Shown in pieces: positions 17,361-26,514 of a stretch of 64,000 bases of DNA. Numbering within the stretch: the first letter of the stretch is position 1; each line of letters starts with the position of its first letter. Source of the stretch: Clostridium jeddahitimonense (GTDB lineage Bacteria; Bacillota; Clostridia; Clostridiales; Clostridiaceae); NCBI GenBank assembly GCA_000753455.2, contig LM994670.1, positions 270,464 to 334,463 on the forward strand, in the 5' to 3' direction. The notes below the pieces were generated by a model. The model had not been told where the DNA came from. It saw nothing but the letters and a program-made list of their open reading frames with translations, and did no database searches. The position numbers and the translations under genes are program-made.

Positions 17361-17948
17361 ATGAGTAAATTATACTTTAGATACGGAGCAATGAATTCAG
17401 GAAAGTCGACTAACTTAATGCAAGTAGCTTATAACTATGAAGAGCGTGGAATGAGTGTGGTATTAATAAAACCTGCTACTGATAAAAAGGGTGGAGATAA
17501 GTTAGTATCAAGGCTTGGAGTAGAGAGAAAAGTTGATTTAGTAATAGATAAAGATATGAATATATATGATGAAGTTAAAAATTGGAATGATACGAAATGT
17601 ATGATTAATTGTATATTAGTAGATGAAGTTCAATTTTTAAAATCATATCAAATAGACCAGCTTTTTGAAGTAGCTGTTGGATTAAATATACCTGTAATAT
17701 GCTATGGATTAAGAACAGATTTTAAGATGCAAGGCTTTGAAGGTAGCACAAGATTGTTACTATTAGCTCATAGTATTGAAGAAATGAAGACAATATGCAA
17801 ATGTGGAAGAAAAGCTGTATTAAATGGGAGAAAAATAAATGGTAAATTTGTTTTTGAAGGAGAACAAGTTGCCATAGATTTAGTAGATAATGTTGAGTAT
17901 GAATCATTATGTGGACATTGTTATATAAAATATAAGGATCAAAAATAA
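17361..17948 (+). CDS. tdk: Thymidine kinase
   Basis: 195 residues, type II (TK1-like) enzyme. P-loop GAMNSGKST at 9-17, VDEVQFL near 88 as Walker B, and the lasso/zinc region with Cys in CKCGRKA and CGHCY. It phosphorylates thymidine to dTMP for nucleoside salvage. GAAGGAG upstream. The DUF1385-PrmC fusion starts 18 bases downstream and is probably co-transcribed. Confidence 0.95.
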   Translation: MSKLYFRYGAMNSGKSTNLMQVAYNYEERGMSVVLIKPATDKKGGDKLVSRLGVERKVDLVIDKDMNIYDEVKNWNDTKCMINCILVDEVQFLKSYQIDQLFEVAVGLNIPVICYGLRTDFKMQGFEGSTRLLLLAHSIEEMKTICKCGRKAVLNGRKINGKFVFEGEQVAIDLVDNVEYESLCGHCYIKYKDQK

Positions 17949-17966
17949 TTTTGAAAGAGTGATGAT

Positions 17967-19727
17967 ATGAGAAAATGTGATGTTGGGGGTCAAGCTGTAA
18001 TAGAGGGAGTTATGATGCGTGGCTCAAAAGGATTGGCTACAGCAGTAAGAACTCCAAGTGGTAAAATTGAAGTAGACATGAAAAATGTTAAACCATTAAC
18101 CAAAAGATACAAGTTTTTAAATATACCATTTATAAGAGGAATATTTATCTTAATAGATTCTTTAATAGTTGGAATTAAAACTTTAAATTATTCTGCAAGC
18201 TTTTTTGAGGAAGATGAAGAAGAATCTAAGTTTGAGCTTTGGTTAAAGAAAAAGCTAGGAGATAAAGGGGCAAATGATTTAATAGTTACAGGGACGATGA
18301 TGTTTTCGCTTTTATTATCTGTAGGGTTATTTGTTGGGATTCCAACGGTATTAGCTGCTTTATTTAAAAGATTTGGATTACATCCGATAGCTTTAAATTT
18401 AATAGAGTCTGTGATTAGAGTAGGAATTTTAATATTATACATGTATTTAGTTAGTAAATTAGATGATATATATAGAGTATTCCAATATCATGGAGCAGAG
18501 CATAAAACTATTTTTTGTTATGAGAATGAAGAGAAGTTAACTGTTGAAAATGTTAAGAAATATAGTAGATTTCATCCAAGATGCGGAACTAATTTCCTGT
18601 TTTTAACTATGTTCGTTAGTATAATAGTTTTTTCATTAACAGGATGGGGTGGAGTTATACAAAGAATAATTCTTAGAGTTTTATTAATGCCTTTTGTGGC
18701 AGGAATAACTTATGAGTTAATAAAATGGCTTGGGAAAACTGATAGTAAGTTAGGTAAAATAATAGCTTATCCAGGATTAAAGTTACAAGAACTTACTACA
18801 AAAGAGCCGGATGAGTCACAAATAGAAGTAGCTATAGCTTCATTGCTAGCAGCAGAAGGAATTGAATATAAAAAGAAAATTGGAGAATTATTAAAAGGAG
18901 GGGCTGATATATTAAAGGAAGTCTCTATTGACACTTATATACTAGATTCTCAATTATTATTAGGCAAAGTTATAAATAAAGATAAATTGTATTTAATTAC
19001 CAATAGAGACGAAGAAGTTAGCAAAAAATCAGAAAAAGAGTACTTTGAACTTATTCAAAAAAGAAAAGATAAAATGCCTATTAAATATATATTAAAAAGT
19101 GCTGAGTTTATGGGATTAGACTTTAATGTTGAAGAAGGGGTATTAATACCTAGACCGGATACAGAAATATTAGTTGAAGAAACCTTAAAGTATATTCCGA
19201 AAGATAAGGATATGAATGTTTGTGACCTTTGCTGTGGAAGTGGTGCTATAGGTATAGCATTAGCAAGTTTTAGGGAAAATATAAATATTGACCTAATAGA
19301 TTATTATGATACGCCGAAGAAAGTAACAGAAAGCAATATTGTTAAGCACAACTTAAAAGAAAGAGCTAAATTTATAAAAAGTGACTTGTTAAAGGTAGTT
19401 ATTCATCAAAATAAAAAGTATGATGTATTAGTTTCAAATCCACCATATATAAAAGAAGAAGTTATTTCAACTCTTATGGAGGATGTTAAGGATTATGAAC
19501 CTCATACGGCTTTATCAGGTGGGCAAGATGGATTAGTATTCTATAGAAGAATAGTTGAAGAAAGTTCAAAGGTTTTAGGAGAAGATGGTATACTTGCTTT
19601 TGAAATTGGCCATGATCAAGGTGAAGAGGTTAAAGATTTGATGATTAACAACGGTTATAATGATATAAAAGTAATTAAAGACTTAGCCGGATTAGATAGA
19701 GTTGTAATAGGAACTTTAAAAAGTTGA
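17967..19727 (+). CDS. prmC: DUF1385 (YqhQ) membrane domain fused to PrmC release-factor methyltransferase
   Basis: 586 residues in one uninterrupted frame. Residues 1-285 are the DUF1385/YqhQ domain (GGQAVIEGVMMRGSKGLATA, YHGAEHKTIFCYEN, HPRCGTNFLF) with several membrane helices. Residues about 300-586 are PrmC/HemK: a helical N-domain, SAM motif CDLCCGSGAIGIAL near 419 and catalytic NPPY at 491-494. PrmC methylates the Gln of the GGQ motif in RF1 and RF2; prfA (RF1) lies 62 bases downstream. The join (near 18840) has no stop, start codon or ribosome binding site, so the fusion is real in this sequence. It implies membrane tethering of the methyltransferase. YqhQ function is unknown. Confidence 0.93.
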   Translation: MRKCDVGGQAVIEGVMMRGSKGLATAVRTPSGKIEVDMKNVKPLTKRYKFLNIPFIRGIFILIDSLIVGIKTLNYSASFFEEDEEESKFELWLKKKLGDKGANDLIVTGTMMFSLLLSVGLFVGIPTVLAALFKRFGLHPIALNLIESVIRVGILILYMYLVSKLDDIYRVFQYHGAEHKTIFCYENEEKLTVENVKKYSRFHPRCGTNFLFLTMFVSIIVFSLTGWGGVIQRIILRVLLMPFVAGITYELIKWLGKTDSKLGKIIAYPGLKLQELTTKEPDESQIEVAIASLLAAEGIEYKKKIGELLKGGADILKEVSIDTYILDSQLLLGKVINKDKLYLITNRDEEVSKKSEKEYFELIQKRKDKMPIKYILKSAEFMGLDFNVEEGVLIPRPDTEILVEETLKYIPKDKDMNVCDLCCGSGAIGIALASFRENINIDLIDYYDTPKKVTESNIVKHNLKERAKFIKSDLLKVVIHQNKKYDVLVSNPPYIKEEVISTLMEDVKDYEPHTALSGGQDGLVFYRRIVEESSKVLGEDGILAFEIGHDQGEEVKDLMINNGYNDIKVIKDLAGLDRVVIGTLKS

Positions 19728-19789
19728 TAAAATCACATTTACTATGATATAATACTAAAATGTGAAAAATTAGAGTATGGAGTGATACT

Positions 19790-20875
19790 ATGTTATTAGA
19801 TAAATTAGCATTTACTGAAAATAAATATGAAGAACTATCAGTTAAAATATCAGATCCTTCAATAATGGCTAACCAAAATGAGTGGAGAAAGCTATGTAAG
19901 GAGCACGCAGAATTAGAAAACCTAGTAACTGTTTATAGAGAATATAAAAAAGTTGTAGAAGATTTAGCAGCTAATAAAGAGATGTTAAATGAAGAGTCAG
20001 ATAAAGAAATGAGAGAAATGTTATCAGAAGAAATCTCTATGTTATCTGAACAAGAAACAGAATTAGAAAACAAGATTCAAATTATGTTATTACCTAAAGA
20101 TCCTAATGATGACAAGAACGTATTTGTTGAAATTAGAGGTGGAGCTGGTGGAGATGAAGCAGCATTATTTGCAGCTAATCTTTTTAGAATGTATACAAGA
20201 TATGCAGAAAGCCAAAGATGGACTGTTGAAATGATGAGTTCAAATGAAAATGATCTTGGTGGATTCAAAGAAGTTGTATTCATGATTAAAGGTAATGGAG
20301 CTTACTCAAAGCTTAAATATGAAAGTGGAGTTCATAGAGTTCAAAGAGTACCAGACACTGAAAGTTCAGGTAGAATCCATACCTCAACTGCTACAGTTGC
20401 AGTATTACCAGAAGTTGATGATGTTGATATAGAAATACATGATAAAGATTTAAGAATTGACGTTTATAGATCATCTGGTAATGGAGGACAATGTGTTAAT
20501 ACTACAGATTCTGCTGTAAGAATAACACATATTCCAACAGGAACTGTTGTTGCTTGTCAAGATGAAAAATCACAGCTTAAGAATAAAGAAAAAGCTATGA
20601 AAGTATTAAGATCTAGACTTTATGAAGCAGCTGAGGCAGAGAGAATGGCTGGAATAGCTGAAGATAGAAAGAGCCAAGTAGGTACAGGGGATAGAAGTGA
20701 AAGAATAAGAACTTATAACTATCCACAAGGAAGAGTAACTGACCACAGAATAGGTCTTACACTTTACAAATTAGATTCTTATTTAAATGGAGATATAGAA
20801 GAAGTTATAAATGCTCTAATCACTGCAGATCAAGCAGAAAAGATGAAAGCAATGGGAAATACTGATTCGATGTAA
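19790..20875 (+). CDS. prfA: Peptide chain release factor 1
   Basis: 361 residues. The codon-recognition tripeptide is in [13 protein letters not shown] (P-x-T class, RF1, near 187) and the peptidyl-hydrolysis motif is [18 protein letters not shown] near 230. RF1 reads UAA and UAG. The more common family sequence is GAGGQHVN; the GNGGQC form keeps the GGQ. GGAGTGATACT precedes the ATG. It is downstream of its modifying enzyme PrmC and closed by a terminator. Confidence 0.96.
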   Translation: MLLDKLAFTENKYEELSVKISDPSIMANQNEWRKLCKEHAELENLVTVYREYKKVVEDLAANKEMLNEESDKEMREMLSEEISMLSEQETELENKIQIMLLPKDPNDDKNVFVEIRGGAGGDEAALFAANLFRMYTRYAESQRWTVEMMSSNENDLGGFKEVVFMIKGNGAYSKLKYESGVHRVQRVPDTESSGRIHTSTATVAVLPEVDDVDIEIHDKDLRIDVYRSSGNGGQCVNTTDSAVRITHIPTGTVVACQDEKSQLKNKEKAMKVLRSRLYEAAEAERMAGIAEDRKSQVGTGDRSERIRTYNYPQGRVTDHRIGLTLYKLDSYLNGDIEEVINALITADQAEKMKAMGNTDSM

Positions 20876-20882
20876 TAAGATT

Positions 20883-20914
20883 AAAAGCCTTGCATTTATA
20901 ATGTAAGGCTTTTA
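20883..20914 (+). terminator. Intrinsic terminator of prfA
   Basis: Stem AAAAGCCTTGCAT/ATGTAAGGCTTTT with a TTATA loop. Confidence 0.8.
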
Positions 20915-20931
20915 GAATAGGTAAATAAATT

Positions 20932-21519
20932 ATGTATATAGATAAAGCATTAAAAAGGCAGAGTAAATTAAAAAAATTATTTTATAGTACTATGATATTT
21001 TTAAGTATATTCTTACCTATGATGGTTTACTTAGCAAATATAAGATCAAAGTTTATATATATCTATTTATTAGTTTTAGAGATATTAATTCTTTTATCCA
21101 TAGTAAATAAAATTAACTTTTATAACTTAAAATTTTCATGCGCAAATAATAAATTAAAATTTAAAAGTGGATTGTTCTCAAAAGAGAATATCTTAATTTG
21201 TGATAAAATAGCTATAGTACATACAAATAATATTAAAGAAGATATAGAAATAGTAATAGTTACAACTATGAGATTTAGAAATAAATCATTGAAACCTGTT
21301 AGCAAGTCATTTTTGCAAAGGTATCCTGAGGCTAATCATGAATATTTAAAGCTTAAAAGGCTAAATCCTGAAGAAAGTTATTATTTTCAAGTAATTAGAA
21401 GAGGAGCTTTAAATAAGTATATTTTATTAGAAGTTATTTATAAAAATTGTGTAAAAGCTATATATACTTCATCTGCTATAGATAATATTAAAATAGCAAG
21501 AGGGCAAAATGAATTTTAA
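20932..21519 (+). CDS. Uncharacterised membrane protein with possible PH-like domain
   Basis: 195 residues, family not recognised. A basic N-terminus (KALKRQSKLKK) precedes two hydrophobic helices, about 17-36 and 41-60, forming a hairpin. The rest is soluble and beta-rich (FSCANNKLKFKSGLFSKENI, then YYFQVIRRGALNKYILLEV), a pattern like bacterial PH-type domains, but this is a guess. The ribosome binding site is weak. It sits between prfA and tsaC and its end reaches the tsaC ribosome binding site, suggesting coupling with tsaC. Confidence 0.6.
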   Translation: MYIDKALKRQSKLKKLFYSTMIFLSIFLPMMVYLANIRSKFIYIYLLVLEILILLSIVNKINFYNLKFSCANNKLKFKSGLFSKENILICDKIAIVHTNNIKEDIEIVIVTTMRFRNKSLKPVSKSFLQRYPEANHEYLKLKRLNPEESYYFQVIRRGALNKYILLEVIYKNCVKAIYTSSAIDNIKIARGQNEF

Positions 21520-21538
21520 AAGAAGGAAGGTAAGTCTT

Positions 21539-22588
21539 GTGAAAACAAAGGTTGCCATAATAAATGATGTTAGAGATGATATAGAATATATAAAAGAGGC
21601 TGGAAGTGTAATTAAAGAGGGAGGAACAGTGGCATTTCCCACAGAAACAGTATATGGATTAGGTGCTGATGCATTAAATTCAGAAGCTGTAAAGAAAATA
21701 TTTATCGCAAAGGGAAGACCACAAGATAATCCACTTATAGTACATGTTAGTTCTAAAGATTTATCATATTTAGTTAAAGATATTCCTAAAGTAGCTGAGG
21801 ATTTAATGAATAAATTTTGGCCAGGTCCGTTAACTATAATATTAGATAAAAAAGATATAATTCCAGATGAAACTAGTGCGGGGCTTAGTACTATAGGTAT
21901 AAGAATGCCTAATAATGAGATAGCATTAAAACTTATAGAATTATCAGGAAAACCTATTGCAGCGCCATCTGCAAATATATCAGGCAGACCTAGTCCAACG
22001 GAAGTAGAAAGATGTATTGAAGACTTAGATGGAAGAGTGGATTATATTTTAGGTGGAGACAGAAGTGATATAGGAGTGGAATCTACTATAGTAGACTGTA
22101 CTGTTGAGCCTCCAATGGTATTAAGACCTGGTGGAATTACTTTAGAAATGCTAAGAGAAGTTGATGCTAGAATAGAGATAGATAAAGCTTTAATGAAAAA
22201 ACCAACTGATGATTTAAAGCCTAAGGCTCCTGGAATGAAGTATAGACACTATGCACCGAAGGCATCTTTAAAAATAATTAGAGGTAAAAATGAAAAAACT
22301 ATTGAAATTATCTCTGAAATGTTGGAAAATTATATAGATAAAAATAATAAAGTGGCAATACTTACAACAGATGAAAATTTAAGTAGGTTTAATAAAGGTG
22401 AAATTATATCATTAGGCAGTGAAAAAGAATTATCACAAATAGCCCAAAATCTTTTTGAAGCTTTAAGAAAATGTGATGATTTAGGGGTTCAATATATTTT
22501 ATGTCAAGGATTTGAAGAAGATGGTGTTGGACTTGCGATAATGAATAGACTCAATAAAGCTGCTGGATATGATATTATAGATGTTTAA
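21539..22588 (+). CDS. tsaC: Threonylcarbamoyl-AMP synthase (Sua5/YwlC type)
   Basis: About 349 residues from GTG 21539. An ATG at 21509 is in frame, but AGAAGGAAGG at 21521-21530 lies between the two and positions GTG 21539, giving the normal N-terminus. TsaC/YrdC domain: GGTVAFPTETVYGLGADA, AKGRPQDNPLIVH and PIAAPSANISGRPSPT. The extra C-terminal Sua5 domain (about 230-349) begins APGMKYRHYAPKA. It makes threonylcarbamoyl-AMP for the universal t6A37 modification of tRNA. The partner genes tsaB and tsaE are on the minus strand near 58 kb. Confidence 0.93.
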   Translation: MKTKVAIINDVRDDIEYIKEAGSVIKEGGTVAFPTETVYGLGADALNSEAVKKIFIAKGRPQDNPLIVHVSSKDLSYLVKDIPKVAEDLMNKFWPGPLTIILDKKDIIPDETSAGLSTIGIRMPNNEIALKLIELSGKPIAAPSANISGRPSPTEVERCIEDLDGRVDYILGGDRSDIGVESTIVDCTVEPPMVLRPGGITLEMLREVDARIEIDKALMKKPTDDLKPKAPGMKYRHYAPKASLKIIRGKNEKTIEIISEMLENYIDKNNKVAILTTDENLSRFNKGEIISLGSEKELSQIAQNLFEALRKCDDLGVQYILCQGFEEDGVGLAIMNRLNKAAGYDIIDV

Positions 22589-22590
22589 TT

Positions 22591-22624
22591 AAAGGAGGAT
22601 GGGGGAACCTATCTTCCTTTTTTA
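22591..22624 (+). terminator. Intrinsic terminator of tsaC
   Basis: Stem AAAGGAGGAT/ATCTTCCTTT with one G-T pair, then six T residues. The AAAGGAGG arm mimics a ribosome binding site but no start codon follows. Confidence 0.75.
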
Positions 22625-22649
22625 TAAATAAAAAATGGAGGATTATTTT

Positions 22650-23105
22650 ATGAAGATAGCGTTAGGTTGTGACCATGGTGGTTTAAATTTAAAGGCGGAG
22701 ATAGCTAGTTATTTAAAATCACAAAATATAGAATTTAAAGATTTTGGTACATATACAGAAGAATCTTGTGATTATGCTGACATAGCTTTACCAGTAGCAG
22801 AAGCAGTAGTAGCTAAAGAGTTTGACTTTGGTATATTAATATGTGGAACTGGAATAGGAATTGGAATAGCAGCAAACAAAGTTCCAGGAATAAGAGCAGC
22901 ACTTTGTTCAGATACATTTAGTGCTCATGCAACTAGAGAGCATAACGATGCTAATATATTAACTATGGGAGAAAGAGTAGTTGGTAAAGGATTAGCTATA
23001 GATATAGTTAAAGCTTTCTTAGGTGCTGAATTCGAAGGTGATAGACACGTTAGAAGATTAGAAAAGATAACTAAGATAGAAGAAAAATATAGAAATAACA
23101 AGTAG
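22650..23105 (+). CDS. rpiB: Ribose-5-phosphate isomerase B
   Basis: 151 residues from ATG 22650. An in-frame ATG at 22635 lies within the ribosome binding site AATGGAGG, so 22650 is preferred, giving MKIALGCDHGGLNLKAEIAS. Conserved CGTGIGIGIAANKVPG contains the catalytic Cys, and THNDAN-like REHNDANILTMGERVVG follows. Interconverts ribose-5- and ribulose-5-phosphate; some relatives act on allose-6-phosphate. Followed by upp, a common pairing in Clostridium. Confidence 0.95.
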   Translation: MKIALGCDHGGLNLKAEIASYLKSQNIEFKDFGTYTEESCDYADIALPVAEAVVAKEFDFGILICGTGIGIGIAANKVPGIRAALCSDTFSAHATREHNDANILTMGERVVGKGLAIDIVKAFLGAEFEGDRHVRRLEKITKIEEKYRNNK

Positions 23106-23183
23106 TTGCTACAAAAATAATACTTGATATATATGTTAATTGTTAATATATAATTAGTTAGTTTAATTTAGGAGGAATAAAAG

Positions 23184-23813
23184 ATGAGTAAAGTAACAGA
23201 AATGAGACATCCATTAATATCACATAAGTTAGCTTATATAAGAAGTAAGGATACAGGGTCTAAATATTTTAGAGAATTAGTTGAAGAAGTATCTATGTTA
23301 ATGGCATATGAAGTAACTAGAGATTTAGAAACAGAAGATGTTGAAATCGAAACTCCAATTTGTAGAACTACATGTCAAATGTTAGCAGGTAAGAAGATGG
23401 CTGTAGTTCCTATATTAAGAGCTGGACTTGGGATGGTTGATGGAATACTTAACCTAATACCAGCAGCTAAGGTTGGACATATAGGTTTATATAGAGATGA
23501 AGAAACTCTTCAACCAGTAGAGTATTTCTGTAAACTTCCTCAAGATATAGCAGAAAGAGATGTAATTGTTGTTGACCCAATGTTAGCTACAGGTGGATCA
23601 GCGGCTGATGCTATTATGTTATTAAAACAAAGAGGTGCTAAGAAGATAAGATTAATGTGCTTAATTTCTTCACCAGAAGGAATAGAATTAGTTCAAAAAC
23701 AACATCCAGATGTAGATATATATGTAGCTGCTATAGATGAAAAATTAAATGAAAAAGGATATATAGTACCAGGTTTAGGTGACGCTGGAGATAGACTTTT
23801 CGGAACTAAGTAA
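23184..23813 (+). CDS. upp: Uracil phosphoribosyltransferase
   Basis: 209 residues, full length. N-terminus [24 protein letters not shown] loop [16 protein letters not shown] near 131; C-terminal uracil-binding [17 protein letters not shown]. Salvages uracil to UMP with PRPP. TAGGAGGAAT upstream. Closed by a terminator. Confidence 0.97.
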   Translation: MSKVTEMRHPLISHKLAYIRSKDTGSKYFRELVEEVSMLMAYEVTRDLETEDVEIETPICRTTCQMLAGKKMAVVPILRAGLGMVDGILNLIPAAKVGHIGLYRDEETLQPVEYFCKLPQDIAERDVIVVDPMLATGGSAADAIMLLKQRGAKKIRLMCLISSPEGIELVQKQHPDVDIYVAAIDEKLNEKGYIVPGLGDAGDRLFGTK

Positions 23814-23816
23814 TAA

Positions 23817-23843
23817 AGAACGAAGCAGTTGCTTCGTTTTTTT
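23817..23843 (+). terminator. Intrinsic terminator of upp
   Basis: Stem AACGAAGC/GCTTCGTT, loop AGTT, then T-tract. Confidence 0.85.
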
Positions 23844-23860
23844 AATAAATTGATAATAAA

Positions 23861-23946
23861 TTAAATGAGAAATTCTAAATTATAAATGAAAAGTTAAGGG
23901 AATAAATTTCTTGATTTTGAATTATGAATTAAGAATTTTACATTAA
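23861..23946. repeat. AT-rich inverted-repeat element
   Basis: Left end TTAAATGAGAAATTCTAAAT and right end with TTAAGAATTTTACATTAA are imperfect inverted copies over about 25 bases. It fills the gap between upp and the deaminase gene and codes for nothing. Confidence 0.45.
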
Positions 23947-23977
23947 ATAAACATAACATATAAAAAGAGGTGTTTCT

Positions 23978-24472
23978 ATGAAGAGAGAAGCTTATTTAAA
24001 GTGGGATGATTATTTTATGTCGGTAGCATTGTTATCGGGTATGAGAAGTAAGGATCCTAGTACTCAAGTTGGGGCTTGTATTGTAAATAGTTCAAATGTA
24101 ATTGAAAGTATAGGTTATAATGGGTTACCAAAAGGTTGTTCAGATGATGAATTTCCTTGGGAAAGAGAAGGAGAGACTTTAGATACAAAATATTTATATG
24201 TAGTACATGCAGAATTAAACGCTATATTAAATGCAAAAGGAAAAGATTTAAGTGGATGTACTATTTATGTAGCATTATTTCCATGTAACGAATGTGCTAA
24301 GGCAATTATTCAGTCTGGGATAAAAGAAGTAGTATATTTAAGCGATAAATATGCTGATACAGATTCTGTAAAGGCTTCAAAGAAGATGTTTAGCGCAACT
24401 GGAGTTAAGTTAAGACAACTTACCCCAAGAGAGAAGAATATACATTTATCTTTAGATATTGAAAATATATAA
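23978..24472 (+). CDS. dCMP deaminase family protein (ComEB-like)
   Basis: 164 residues. Zinc-dependent deaminase fold: HAELNAILNAKGK (His-Ala-Glu) and FPCNECAKAIIQSG (Cys-x-x-Cys), after SKDPSTQVGACIVN. This is the dCMP/ComEB subgroup, which makes dUMP from dCMP for thymidylate synthesis. AAGAGGTG upstream. It belongs to the pyrimidine theme of this stretch (pyrG, tdk, upp). Whether the enzyme is allosterically regulated cannot be read. Confidence 0.9.
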   Translation: MKREAYLKWDDYFMSVALLSGMRSKDPSTQVGACIVNSSNVIESIGYNGLPKGCSDDEFPWEREGETLDTKYLYVVHAELNAILNAKGKDLSGCTIYVALFPCNECAKAIIQSGIKEVVYLSDKYADTDSVKASKKMFSATGVKLRQLTPREKNIHLSLDIENI

Positions 24473-24583
24473 GTGGAATTAGTTAATATGAAAAACATCA
24501 TAATAATTATATAGTTAGAATGCATAGATAAAAGATTGATATTTCTATAAAATGTAAAATATATAAAAATATACAAAATATGG

Positions 24584-24613
24584 TTGAAAATGAAAAGTGG
24601 TAAGTGGTATAAT
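24584..24613 (+). promoter_or_regulatory. Sigma-A promoter of thlA
   Basis: TTGAAA at 24584-24589, 18-base spacer, perfect TATAAT at 24608-24613. The expected start site falls inside the palindrome that follows. Confidence 0.8.
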
Positions 24614-24647
24614 GAAACTGTTAATTGTTTAACAATTAACAGTTTCA
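24613..24647 (+). promoter_or_regulatory. Palindromic operator with a Rex box at the thlA start site
   Basis: A 35-base perfect palindrome: 17-base arms (24613-24629 and 24631-24647) around a single T. Within it, 24618-24635 reads CTGTTAATTGTTTAACAA, one mismatch from the Rex consensus TTGTTAA-N4-TTAACAA. It overlaps the -10 and the start site, where a repressor would block initiation. Rex senses NADH/NAD+ and is known to control thiolase genes in solventogenic Clostridium. As RNA the palindrome would also form a strong 5-prime hairpin. Confidence 0.75.
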
Positions 24648-24679
24648 TTCTTTATATGAGATTAATGGGAGGGTATATT

Positions 24680-25861
24680 ATGAGAGATGTAGTAATAGTA
24701 AGTGCAGTAAGAACTGCAATAGGATCTTTTGGAGGGGCGTTAAAGGACGTTCCAGCAGTAGACTTAGGTTCATTAGTAATTAAAGAAGCTGTAAATAGAG
24801 CTGGAATCAAGCCAGAATTAGTAGAAGAAGTTTTAATGGGAAATGTTATACAAGCAGGATTAGGTCAAAATGTTGCTAGACAAGCATCTGTAAAAGCTGG
24901 AATACCAGTAGAAGTACCTGCTATGACAATAAATATGGTTTGTGGATCAGGATTAAGAACTGTATCATTAGCTGCTCAAATGATTAAAACTGGAGATGTA
25001 GATGTAGTTGTTGCAGGGGGAATGGAAAGTATGTCTCAAGCTCCATATGCATTAAAATCAGCTAGATGGGGACAAAGAATGGGCGATGGTAAAATGGTAG
25101 ATACAATGATAAATGATGCATTAACAGATGCATTTAATAATTATCATATGGGTGTTACTGCAGAGAATATAGCAAAAGAATGGGGATTAACAAGAGAAAT
25201 GCAAGACGAGTTTTCTGTAAATTCTCAGTTAAAAGCTGAAAAGGCTATAAAAGAAGGTAGATTTGTTGATGAAATAGTACCTGTAGTAATTCCTCAAAGA
25301 AAAGGGGAACCAAAAGTATTTGCACAAGATGAATTTCCAAGATTCGGTGCTACAATTGAAGGAATGGCTAAATTGAAACCTGCATTTGTTAAAGATGGTA
25401 CTGTAACAGCAGCAAGTTCATCAGGAATTAATGATGGAGCAGCAGCGATAGTAGTGATGAGTGCTGAAAAAGCGGCAGAATTAGGAATTAAACCAATGGC
25501 TAAAATAGTTTCTTATGGAAGTAAAGGACTAGACCCATCAATTATGGGATATGGACCTTTCCATGCAACTAAAAAAGCATTAGAGAATACAGGATTAACA
25601 GTAGAGGATATGGATTTAATAGAAGCAAATGAAGCATTTGCAGCTCAAAGCTTAGCTGTCGCTAAAGATTTAAACTTTGATATGAGCAAGGTAAATGTTA
25701 ATGGTGGAGCAATAGCACTTGGACATCCAGTAGGAGCATCTGGGGCTAGAATATTAGTTACATTACTTCATGAAATGGAAAAGAGAGATGCTAAAAAAGG
25801 TTTAGCAACACTTTGTATAGGTGGAGGAATGGGAACAGCTTTAATAGTAGAAAGAGAATAA
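24680..25861 (+). CDS. thlA: Acetyl-CoA acetyltransferase (thiolase)
   Basis: 393 residues from ATG 24680, after GGGAGGG; the frame is open further upstream but through the promoter palindrome. Catalytic residues: Cys88 in VCGSGLRTV, His349 in [10 protein letters not shown] and Cys379 in [10 protein letters not shown]. Condenses two acetyl-CoA to acetoacetyl-CoA at the start of butyrate/butanol formation. The two active-site cysteines correspond to the pair reported to form a redox disulfide in C. acetobutylicum ThlA. Monocistronic, with a Rex-type operator and a terminator; the rest of the butyrate pathway is not in this window. Confidence 0.95.
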   Translation: MRDVVIVSAVRTAIGSFGGALKDVPAVDLGSLVIKEAVNRAGIKPELVEEVLMGNVIQAGLGQNVARQASVKAGIPVEVPAMTINMVCGSGLRTVSLAAQMIKTGDVDVVVAGGMESMSQAPYALKSARWGQRMGDGKMVDTMINDALTDAFNNYHMGVTAENIAKEWGLTREMQDEFSVNSQLKAEKAIKEGRFVDEIVPVVIPQRKGEPKVFAQDEFPRFGATIEGMAKLKPAFVKDGTVTAASSSGINDGAAAIVVMSAEKAAELGIKPMAKIVSYGSKGLDPSIMGYGPFHATKKALENTGLTVEDMDLIEANEAFAAQSLAVAKDLNFDMSKVNVNGGAIALGHPVGASGARILVTLLHEMEKRDAKKGLATLCIGGGMGTALIVERE

Positions 25862-25864
25862 TAA

Positions 25865-25898
25865 TAAAAGACCTTACTTTGAGTAAGGTCTTTTATTA
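25865..25898 (+). terminator. Intrinsic terminator of thlA
   Basis: Stem AAAAGACCTTACT/AGTAAGGTCTTTT with loop TTG; flanking AATAATA/TATTATT extends the pairing. Confidence 0.9.
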
Positions 25899-26121
25899 TT
25901 ATTCAAAAGTCTGAAAATTTAGTCAAATGAATTTAATAAATCATAAATTAAATAGATTATTCATAAAATGAGATAAAGTTAAAAAATATAAGCAATAGTG
26001 AATTATAGAAATAATTACAAATAAATACATGGGTATTTAGGTGAAAAATAATGGAAATGGAGTTTTATATTAATGTTTTAAAGAGATATAATTACAGAAG
26101 TTATCTAAGGAGTAATAATAT

Positions 26122-26514
26122 ATGAATAGGGAAATAAAAAGTTTACTGAGGATACTTATAAAGAACATCATGTTGACATTAGCTATTATTATTTTTGCTA
26201 TGTTTTTAATTGGACATGCTATATTAGGTGTTATATTTTCTTTAGGATTATTAGTTGCAACTACAAATTTTGTACTTAGTGGAATTATAATTGAAAAAAC
26301 AATTAAAAGTAAGAAGAAGTTTGTTAAGTATATTTTTCCATTTAGTTATATTTTAAGAATTATAGCAGTAGTTATTATAGCGTATCCATTTATATATAAT
26401 ATTGAAGAGCTTTTAGCCTATATATTAGGATTTATAAGTTTTTTTATAATGTTAATAATAACTTGGTTAAAAATGCAAAGGGGAGTGAGTAAATGGAGCC
26501 ATACAAACCTATAA
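26122..26514 (+). CDS. atpI: ATP synthase subunit I (AtpI)
   Basis: 130 residues, four hydrophobic segments (about 12-32, 33-52, 70-90, 97-117) with basic loops (KSKKKFVKY, KMQRGVSKW). AtpI is a poorly conserved membrane factor that helps assemble the c-ring. The call rests on topology and on its place as first gene before atpB, which it overlaps by 22 bases. AAGGAG upstream of ATG. The 220-base stretch before it is AT-rich and I see no gene in it. Confidence 0.8.
   Translation: MNREIKSLLRILIKNIMLTLAIIIFAMFLIGHAILGVIFSLGLLVATTNFVLSGIIIEKTIKSKKKFVKYIFPFSYILRIIAVVIIAYPFIYNIEELLAYILGFISFFIMLIITWLKMQRGVSKWSHTNL

Noticed and set aside
22591..22600. AAAGGAGGAT as a ribosome binding site of a short gene
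   Set aside because: No start codon follows at proper distance and the segment is the left arm of the tsaC terminator.
24310..24648. 112-codon minus-strand frame ahead of thlA
   Set aside because: It overlaps the deaminase gene in antisense and runs through the thlA promoter and operator; no ribosome binding site or family likeness.
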